Part shown: in pieces, positions 1 to 8,100 of the stretch | How the letters are laid out: the number at the start of each line of letters is the position of its first letter | Position numbering within the stretch: the first letter of the stretch is position 1 | IMG/VR virus record: IMGVR_UViG_3300030333_002037 | Coordinates: 1 to 28,278 of that record | DNA: 28,278 nucleotides | Reading direction: 5' to 3' (one strand) | DNA from: a virus | Made by a program: the position numbers and the translations under genes | Notes under the pieces: model-generated | Told to the model about the DNA's origin: nothing | Seen by the model: the letters and a program-made list of their open reading frames with translations, nothing else | Database searches by the model: none

Positions 1-348
1 TTCAACATCTAACTTTAACATTAATCCTGGTAAAAATCTCTTTACTTCTTTACCGTTATGATATATAACAACGGTTGGTACAGCCATAACATTATGTTTA
101 GCCATCAAACTCGGGTCTTGAGACATATCAACCCTATACTTTTTACAATCATATATTTTTTTTAGATTAACTTCATTTACAGAATTAAAGCTAGCCCAAA
201 ATTCCACTAACACGATACCTTGTTTGGTTTTTTTATCGTAATCATCTTCATGTAAAAAGTCTTGTGATTTAGCGCTTGTTACCATTAGGAATATAAGTCC
301 TAAAATAGCTGTGCACGCTTTAAATACAATTCCTTTTTTTATTTTCAT
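1..348 (-). CDS. Exported thioredoxin-fold protein lacking both active-site cysteines (3'-truncated by the window edge)
   Basis: The 116 visible residues begin MKIKKGIVFKACTAILGLIF, a Sec signal peptide ending near TSAKSQD. The mature part has the thioredoxin order: strand GIVLVEFWA, active-site loop, helix, YRVDMSQDPSLMAKHNV, then the cis-proline turn MAVPTVVIYHNGKEV. Aligned to FWAxWCGPC, the CGPC is replaced by NSVN (residues 55-58), so the redox pair is absent. One other cysteine occurs at residue 68 (IYDCKKYR). The fold is therefore probably used for binding, as in chaperone-like or structural thioredoxins, in the periplasm. The ATG overlaps the previous TGA (348-345, ATGA). The C-terminus lies outside the window. 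Fold assignment is moderate to good, and function unknown. Confidence 0.7.
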   Translation of the reverse strand, partial: MKIKKGIVFKACTAILGLIFLMVTSAKSQDFLHEDDYDKKTKQGIVLVEFWASFNSVNEVNLKKIYDCKKYRVDMSQDPSLMAKHNVMAVPTVVIYHNGKEVKRFLPGLMLKLDVE

Positions 349-725
349 CTATCTTTCTTTTTTGCTAATTCAATTTTAATTTCTTGTATATCTTCTTCCA
401 TTTCTTCTACTTTTTTAACAAGTTGATCCAATGTCATTCTACTCATTTGATCTTTCATGTTAAATTCAACTCTTGTTGGTGGGTATGTATTTAACGCTTG
501 TGGATCGCCTTGGTCTATAATATATGTACCAGTACCCACTTTAGGTAATTCTTTAGCCAGTTGTATTTCTTCCATTATTTGATAATAAAACATAGTTCCA
601 GCTACAATCGCGGCTATTAAACCACCAATCGCGCGTAAGTTGATCTTAAAATCAGGCTTACCATCACCATCTATATCAAGACCTACTTCTGTATCCTCAC
701 CTATTTTTGTTAAATCCTTTGCCAT
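345..725 (-). CDS. One-pass membrane protein with EF-hand-like loop and coiled coil (126 aa)
   Basis: Residues 16-26 (LDIDGDGKPDF) match the calcium-binding loop of EF-hand/dockerin type, with Asp17, Asp19, Asp21 and Asp25 as ligands. One transmembrane helix follows at about 31-50 (RAIGGLIAAIVAGTMFYYQI). A Pro/Thr-rich linker (NTYPPTRVEF) then leads to a C-terminal coiled coil at about 95-122 with charged heptads. Without a cleavable signal, a bitopic inner-membrane topology is likely. The layout would fit an envelope accessory or an i-spanin-like protein (membrane anchor plus coiled coil), but no partner o-spanin is identified. It is the third gene in the coupled envelope group. Its TGA overlaps the ATG of the next gene (ATGA). 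Function is unknown. Confidence 0.6.
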   Translation of the reverse strand: MAKDLTKIGEDTEVGLDIDGDGKPDFKINLRAIGGLIAAIVAGTMFYYQIMEEIQLAKELPKVGTGTYIIDQGDPQALNTYPPTRVEFNMKDQMSRMTLDQLVKKVEEMEEDIQEIKIELAKKKDR

Positions 726-1816
726 TATCTAAAGTTTACGTTAAATCCTACTTTTGCGTTGTAAATTTTCTTATCCCATAATTTAGAATATTCACCCTCT
801 GCAAATAAACCAAACCATCTTTTTATTTTTAATCCTATTACTAAACCAGCTTGGTAGTCTGTCCAATTTTTACCACCATCTTGTTGGTAATACTGTTCGT
901 ATCCAAAATCTTTATCACCAGATACTTGACCATGAAAAGGCATTACACTTAAATAATTATGAAACCAAAAGTTATCAGTGTAGTGATAAAAGTCATATCC
1001 TATAACAGCTGATAAATAACCCATTCTACCTATTTCAGAAAATATTTCTCTATTATAATTATTTACTAGGTTTTTATATATATATCTTCTAAATTCACCG
1101 TCTGTATCAGCAACCCTGTTTCCATCAGCATCTTCCCAATACCAGTCAAATTCTTTTGTTTCATCACCAGCAACCCAGTATCCATAATCACTATATTCAT
1201 AATCACGCGCTAGATCCCACCAGTTAACACTATCTGGAGCTAAATACTCTTCTATAGGATTAAGACCAAAAACTTTATCAGAAGTTCTATAAATCACACC
1301 CATTGATAAATTTAGTTTTTCTCCTAGCTTAGCTCTAACCCTAACGTCAGCTGCAGAATAATTAAAATTAATTGCACCTTCTTCTCTTACCTCTCCTTTA
1401 ATTATATACCAAGGTCCTAAATATCTTAAGAAATACCTTTGATTATTAAACTCATGGCCCATTCTTCTAGCCCAGTCATAATTAAATAACCACTCCCAGT
1501 TATCTACATTACCTACACCAGCTGATAAAGTAACTTGTTTTTCTGATCCATCATAAAACTCGTTTTGTCTGTTCTCGTAATCAAACCTAGCAAGCTTTCT
1601 CCAACCAACAGAATAACGATAATCAAACTTAGGTTCTTTTGTAATGTCTCTTACCTCACCCTCTTGTGTTACATAAAATTCTTTTCTATCCTCTATCAAA
1701 GGCATGGAAATATTCCCCGATGTATATATCGTTGAATATTTAAATATTTTTTTAAAAAATTGTGCATTAGTATTAAAACTAATGACTAAAAATAATAGCG
1801 TTAGTAATTGTTTCAT
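725..1816 (-). CDS. Exported beta-barrel-like outer membrane protein encoded by the phage (363 aa)
   Basis: I start this at 1816, where ATGA overlaps the previous stop. The alternative ATG at 1840 would add MGFYKRNT in front of the signal peptide. MKQLLTLLFLVISFNTNAQF is a good Bacteroidota-type Sec signal peptide, likely cut after NAQ or NA. The mature part is rich in Tyr, Trp and Phe, with alternating polar/aromatic strands (YFLRYLGPWYIIKGEVREEG) and acidic loops. It ends YNAKVGFNVNFR, close to an outer-membrane C-terminal beta-signal with an aromatic near the end. I infer an outer-membrane beta-barrel made late in infection. Possible roles are blocking superinfection, altering a receptor, or helping lysis. 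Homology to a named family was not recognised. The stop overlaps the next start by one base (TAATG). Confidence 0.65.
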   Translation of the reverse strand: MKQLLTLLFLVISFNTNAQFFKKIFKYSTIYTSGNISMPLIEDRKEFYVTQEGEVRDITKEPKFDYRYSVGWRKLARFDYENRQNEFYDGSEKQVTLSAGVGNVDNWEWLFNYDWARRMGHEFNNQRYFLRYLGPWYIIKGEVREEGAINFNYSAADVRVRAKLGEKLNLSMGVIYRTSDKVFGLNPIEEYLAPDSVNWWDLARDYEYSDYGYWVAGDETKEFDWYWEDADGNRVADTDGEFRRYIYKNLVNNYNREIFSEIGRMGYLSAVIGYDFYHYTDNFWFHNYLSVMPFHGQVSGDKDFGYEQYYQQDGGKNWTDYQAGLVIGLKIKRWFGLFAEGEYSKLWDKKIYNAKVGFNVNFR

Positions 1817-2115
1817 TGTGTTCCTTTTATAAAATCCCAAACGTGTTTTGCTATTAAACTAAAAAATCCTAGCCCAAAAGCATTTCTCCATTTAGTTGTT
1901 TCCTTTCTAAAATTTGAATTGTCTTTTACCTCTGTCCATATACCTTCTTTTGGATCAAAGAGGTTGTTTTTGATAAAACGAAGATCATCCTTTACTTCGT
2001 CGTGGGCAGACCTATTATCTTCTTTGATTTTTTCAACCTCAGTAAATATTTGCTCTATCTGATATTCTACTATCCTTAGTATTTCTTTAGTTGTTTGATT
2101 TTTATTTGCTGCCAT
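1813..2115 (-). CDS. Small helical protein, possible XhlA-like/holin-associated (100 aa)
   Basis: Residues 1-55 form a charged coiled coil (VEYQIEQIFTEVEKIKEDNR). A short conserved-looking motif follows (FDPKEGIWTEVKDNSNFR). The C-terminus (WRNAFGLGFFSLIAKHVWDF) is an amphipathic or membrane-inserting helix ending in Lys-Gly-Thr-Gln. This layout, coiled coil then one C-terminal membrane helix, resembles XhlA-type and other small lysis-associated phage proteins. It starts 24 bases after the giant gene with no clear Shine-Dalgarno (GAGTGATAATAAAGT leader). Its TGA overlaps the next ATG (ATGA), so the next gene is probably translated by re-initiation. No endolysin is found in the window, so a lysis role is a guess. 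A structural linker is possible. Confidence 0.5.
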   Translation of the reverse strand: MAANKNQTTKEILRIVEYQIEQIFTEVEKIKEDNRSAHDEVKDDLRFIKNNLFDPKEGIWTEVKDNSNFRKETTKWRNAFGLGFFSLIAKHVWDFIKGTQ

Positions 2116-2139
2116 ACTTTATTATCACTCGTTTTAAAA

Positions 2140-5100
2140 TTAATTTATCTTAATATCCTCCATTTTTGCATCACCAATTTTTATTTCAGTTGGAATATTT
2201 TTCTTCTTTTTAGTATCCTTTGGATCCTCAATACCAACCTGCCAAGGTCTATAACCTAATATTATAGCTAGCTTCTGCCAGTTTTCCACCTGCTGTTGGG
2301 TTAACATAGCTCCGTCTTCTGCCATTTCATAAAACTCATGAAAAGGTATGTTTGTTACAGCTTCAGCCGCTAGTAAAGGTGGTTTGAAAGTTGATTCTTT
2401 ATTAAATTTATCTTCTTGTAAAGCACTATAAAACTTTCTTGATTTACTACCTATTGGTGGAGAGAAGTTTAATGCTTCTATTAATACTTTAGCTTGGTCC
2501 GCTTTATAACCTTTTTGTGTTTGTTCAACGTATTCTATGAGTGTATTTTTAAGAGTAGAAACTACAGCACCAGTTAGACCACTACCTCTTAACAGTATAT
2601 CCATCATACCATTACCTATTCTTAACGATTTTTCTGTTATCTCTTTGTCATCAGGATCATAATACGCTGTAAAAGCAGCTTGCTGTAAACCTAAGAACAT
2701 AACATTTTGTACAAGCCCGTAGTATATAATTTTATTTATATTAGTTTGTGTATCACCTCTTTTATTAGCTAAGTCAAGTATAGCTCTGTACATGTTATTG
2801 TTATTCTGTAATGAAACATTTTGAAAGTTTAGTACATATCTACCAATACCACTAGCTTGTTGTTTTGATATTATATCAGGTCTAGTTGATTGCTGTGCTA
2901 TATCAGATGCCTCTTGGAATTTTATAAATGCTTTTTCTTCCGCCTGTTTTTTTGATAACCCTTGCTTTAAAAAGTGATTAACATAATTTCTATAATATGA
3001 AGCTCCACCCATAGCAATAGCAAAGCTGTCAGCTCCTTTTGTAAGTATAAAACCTTTATTTAACAACCAAGATCCAGCTGCTGTTATAGGATCTTTTTTA
3101 TTTTTAGACATATTAGCAAGCTCAGCATAATTAATATCTAATTTATTACCTAACCTTCTTTGCTTTAACATAGGCGAATTAAATATGTAAGCAAAATCTT
3201 TCCAAAATTGCTTAGGGTTTCCAGCAAAAGCGTTTATAGCTCCCAATGCGTCATTTGGTTTACCAAGCGCTTCAATAAAATTAAATGTTGATACTGTTTG
3301 TGTTAACGCTGATCTTCTATTTAAAAACATAACCGTAGCCGTTGCACCTGCAACCCATTTATCCGCAGCTGTTACATCCCTATCACCTTTACCTATATTT
3401 CTACTTGTATCATGTTCCATTCTATATAGTATATCTTCTAGTGATTCTCTATATCTTGTACCATAAATAGCTTCAATTTTATTTAGATTTTCTTCAGTAA
3501 ATATTGCGTTTTTATTTTCTACCCAAGTTTTAAATAACTCTTTTCTATACATAGTATGACCTACGCCTCTAAGATCCTCAGCTATATTACTTTCAACCCA
3601 GTTTTTACCTGGTTTTATATAACCTTCTTTTGTGGATGTTATAATAGAGATTTGATCTGCAAATGCTTTTAGTTCTGGATTTTTATTAACAAAACTTATT
3701 AGTTTAGTTCTATCTGTTTTAGTTAAACCGTGTTTTGTCATATCAATACCTATTTTATCCCAAAGATAAACTCTAGCAGCGTGCTCATATGTATAATCAT
3801 TATAATTAGTATTTTCTTTTAATAACTCTGGTATTTTATCATACGTTTTTAATAGCTCTTTGTAATCACTTCTTAATCTAGTTCTTTCTATATTTAATTG
3901 ATACTGTGCTTTAGCATAAGGTTCAGCTAATACTTTATCAAACCATTCTCTATGTTGATCACCTTTTTTACCTTTTCCAAAAAATTTATAATTTAAAGTT
4001 AAGAAGTGTTGCGCTCCAGGAGGTAACCACCATCTCCACTTACCTATATCCTTACCCTTTTTTCTTGCTGTAGCTGGTGAGAATTTTTTAAATGCTTCAA
4101 CACCAGTTGTTTCCTCTAGCATTAAGTTAAAGTCAGCACTTAAATCTTTCGCAGCTTGAATATTTGCTTCTTGAAGTTTTGAATTTATACCAAGCTTATC
4201 TAATACCTTACCAACAGCATTAACGTTGCTTTTAATATCATCAGTAAAAAACATATCATTATATCCTTTTTCTACTATTTTACCAATAAACCAATTAGCT
4301 TTTGCTTCAGCTCTACCATCTTGTAATGTTACTATATTTTCAACTGGCATATCAACACCATTACGTTTTAACCAATCTCTTATTGCTAGTGTAGCACCGG
4401 GCGCTCTGGCTGTTAAGACATATAAGTGCTTATTACCATGTTGTTCTTGCTGTTGAAGTAAGTGTTTAAATAAAGGTCCTTTTTTATTGCCTAGTATTTT
4501 ATCAAACTGTGAATAATCAAACTCTCCACCTTCTTTTTTTAATTTTTCATACTCTAAAGCAAACTCCTCTGAATTTAGTCGTATTTTTTTACCATTAGGC
4601 ATAGTAACAAGTACCTTTTCAACACCCTCATATAAAGTTCTATCTAAATCATACACACTAGCTCCACTTCTTTTTGCATTAGGATTTAAGTATATTTGTG
4701 CTGCTTCTACTTTAAGGTTTAATAACTCTGCTAGTTGTGATGTGCTCATGTTTGGATCAGCTCTCAATCCAGCTTTAATTACAGCTTTAACATGAGATGC
4801 ATGTGCTGCTGCCCATTTTTTACCTTCTTTATTAGCTTTAATAGCTTTTTCTAATATTATTTTATCTGATTCTGATTTTGATGCTGCGTATCTATACAGT
4901 ACATCTTTAAGGTAAGGTAGATTTAAGTCTTTAATATTTTTATTTAAACTTTGAGCTGTTTCAAGCATTAACTTATCATACAAGGTTGTGTTTTCTATAC
5001 CTTTTTCACCAACCATATAGTAGTCTTTTAGCTTTTCCATTTCAGCTGTAAATCTTGCCATACCACTCACGTTAGTTCTACCACCAACTAAATCTACTAT

Positions 5101-8100
5101 ATCAAACGTTTCAGCTTCTCCTAATACACCTTTGAATGTTCCTATTAACTTTCTACCCTCACTTATAAATCTACCCTCTATAATTGCTTTCGATGTTTCT
5201 AATGATCTTTCTACCATTGATTCTACGTGCTCTAATTTAACCGTTCGTGTTGGTCCACCTGGTAAATACACAGCTGATATAGGTACTAATGCTCTTTCAC
5301 CCATCCTAACATTATCTTGAACTTTACCCATGGTCATGATATGCTGCGCTCTTCTTAAGTATTCTTTTTTAGTTGTAGCTGATTCTAACCACTCTTGTTT
5401 TGATTTGTTCCAATAGTAATATATATCTCTTTTAAGGTTTTCGTTTAACTCTGAAAATTTAGATTCTAATAATAAATCTGCTTCTTCATTTTTACCTTCT
5501 TCTCTTAACTTTAAAGCGTCTTTGTAAGCTTTTGTTAACGAGTTTAAGCTTTTTAAATCTTTCTTTGAAAACTCTAACGTGCTGTTTTTACCTATATTAT
5601 TATAAACGCCAGTTGGGTTCATAAAGTCTTCTATCTTAGTAAAGTTTTTTCCGGTTTTTGATGATATAAGTTGATTAAAACTATCACCTTTTTTATGTTT
5701 ATTAAGACCTGTTGTTCTAAGGTGTAGTCCTAACAAACCGTCTATCATACCTACTGGCATTCCTTTTGGAAGATACTTTACTATCTCCTTAGACATCTCT
5801 ATATATTCCGTGACTTTATCTACATCAACTTCAAAAACTTTTTTACCATCACGGGTTAGGGTTCTAGTTACATATGAAACATTATTAGATGCGTTTTCTA
5901 TATCTGTACTTTTAATTGTTGTTCCATTTTTCAACGTAACATCTTTGTATTCAATTTTGCTTAAATCATAATGAGCAGCGCCTGTTCTACCTGACATAAA
6001 CTTATTATAAGCTGTAGCTTGAACTATACCCTCAACCATATCTACTATTTCTTGCGAGTGTTTATTTCTAAATTTATCTTGATCCTTACTATATTCAGTT
6101 ATATAACCAAGAACTTTAGATTCATTCATACCTGATACTTTACCCCAAATTGTTGATATATCTTTAGCAGCTAAATTAATATAACCACCTGCCATTTGCT
6201 CTAATACCTCTGATTCAACTTCTTCTAGTTTAGCTTTTCTTCTAACTACTGTATTACCTAATAACCTGTTATACATCTCTACCCATCCCCTAGCAAATGC
6301 TTTTTCACCTCTTTTACCCTCTGATTTTAATTGTTCAAATATTTTGTTTATACCTTCTATACCACCTACTTCTTCCCAAGTTTTCATTGTTTTAGCGCCT
6401 GTGCCCTGTCCTGATCTACCTCCAGTAGCTGATGCTCTAGCAATAACATCACTCATTAAGTATCTTTGCATGATTTCAGCAACACCCATTGCTTTACCTG
6501 TGAGAGGATTAACATTACTTGGGGACATGCCATTGAAAATTAATTCAGCAACAGTAATTTTTTTACCATTGTGTTCTACCTTCTCGTTAAGTTTAGCTAT
6601 AACGTTATTAACATCTGCTTGCGTGTAAGCGTTTTTACCTTTAGCTGTTACGCTAAACACTTTATTAGCAAACTCTACTGTAATAGAGCTAAGATCCTTT
6701 TCCATACCTTTAGGATCTCTATATGTAATTTTTTTATCTTTAACAATATCTTCAATTTTTATTACATCCTTTGGATCTATAATTATTCTAGGGTCAACTT
6801 TATTTGATTTTGTTTCTATTTTACCAACATTACCCGCTGTTCCCGAGATTTGTTCAACAACTGACGTTTTTCCTTCGCCAAAAGCTGCATCATCAAGGAT
6901 TTTAAGATCTTTTGTTTCGTTTTTTACAAATTTTCTTAATCTAATTTCTACACCACCTGCTCTGTTATGTATGAAACCACTTAATGTTGAGTCTGGATAT
7001 TTAGCAGGATCAAATGATGCTACTAATTTAGCAAAACCTCCTGATTTAGAACCCATAAACTCCGCTGATATATTTTCAATTTGCGTTTGTGTTAAATCTG
7101 GATAACGATTTTTTAACATAGCTTTTACAACAGGTTCATAATACATACCCGCTACCTCACCAAATTCTACCTTTTGTTCTTTAGACATGTTTTTCCAATC
7201 AACTTCTCTAAATTGATTATTCAAAAAGTCGTTTATTTCTGTTGTTGGGGTTTTCATGTTAAAGCTTTCAGGCATAGTACCCTTACCTGTGCTATTAATA
7301 ATAGTACCAGTAGTTTTTAATAAATTAACAACGTCTTGTATGTTACTACTCTCCACGTTACCAAGAAAAGTATTTTTACTTAATCTAGCCATAGCATTAA
7401 TTAAGTTTACCGTTGAGTTGGTATTTCCCTTCATGCCTAGTGTTTTGCCTAGATCAGCAAATATCTGTTCCATACCTTGCAGTACACCAGCTTGCTTACG
7501 TACTTCAGGTTTAGTTAACAGCTGCATTGCATAACTTAAAAACTCATTATTAAAAGTTATCTTAGCCTCGTTAGTACGCAAATCAAGAAACTTACCATCT
7601 TTACTGCCATAATTTTCTTTAATAAATTGTTTTACAGTTTTTGTGTTTCCATCTTTATCTTTAAATTTAAAGTTGAGTTTTCTTAATTTAAGAGCTAACG
7701 ACCTACTAAAGTTAAGCTGAAACTCAGGATTAACTTTAAAGTAATTACTTAACATAGCGTGGGTTATTTCATGATTAAATAACTCAGCATTAAATTTATT
7801 TTTAAGAACTGTTATTGTGTTTGTTTTAGAGTTGTATTCAGCCACATTACCACTACCAAGACTTTGTGGGTTTTCTGTATATTCTATTTTAATGTCTTCA
7901 AATTTTTCACCAAGAACTTCACGTAGCGCTTTGTTATATGGGTCAACTAATCTTTTCTTGACATTACTTTCAAATTTAGGATTTTCTGGATCTATATCCC
8001 AAGCTTTTGTTGATTCGTTATATGCCAGCTCAGCATCCTTTGCGGCTGACTTGTAAGCGTTATATTTTCTTTGGTACTTTTCTGGAGCTAATCCTAATTG

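Noticed and set aside
1817-1840. Upstream ATG (1840) for the outer-membrane protein
   Set aside because: It would put eight extra residues before the signal peptide. The ATG at 1816 overlaps the previous stop as ATGA and gives a standard signal peptide.
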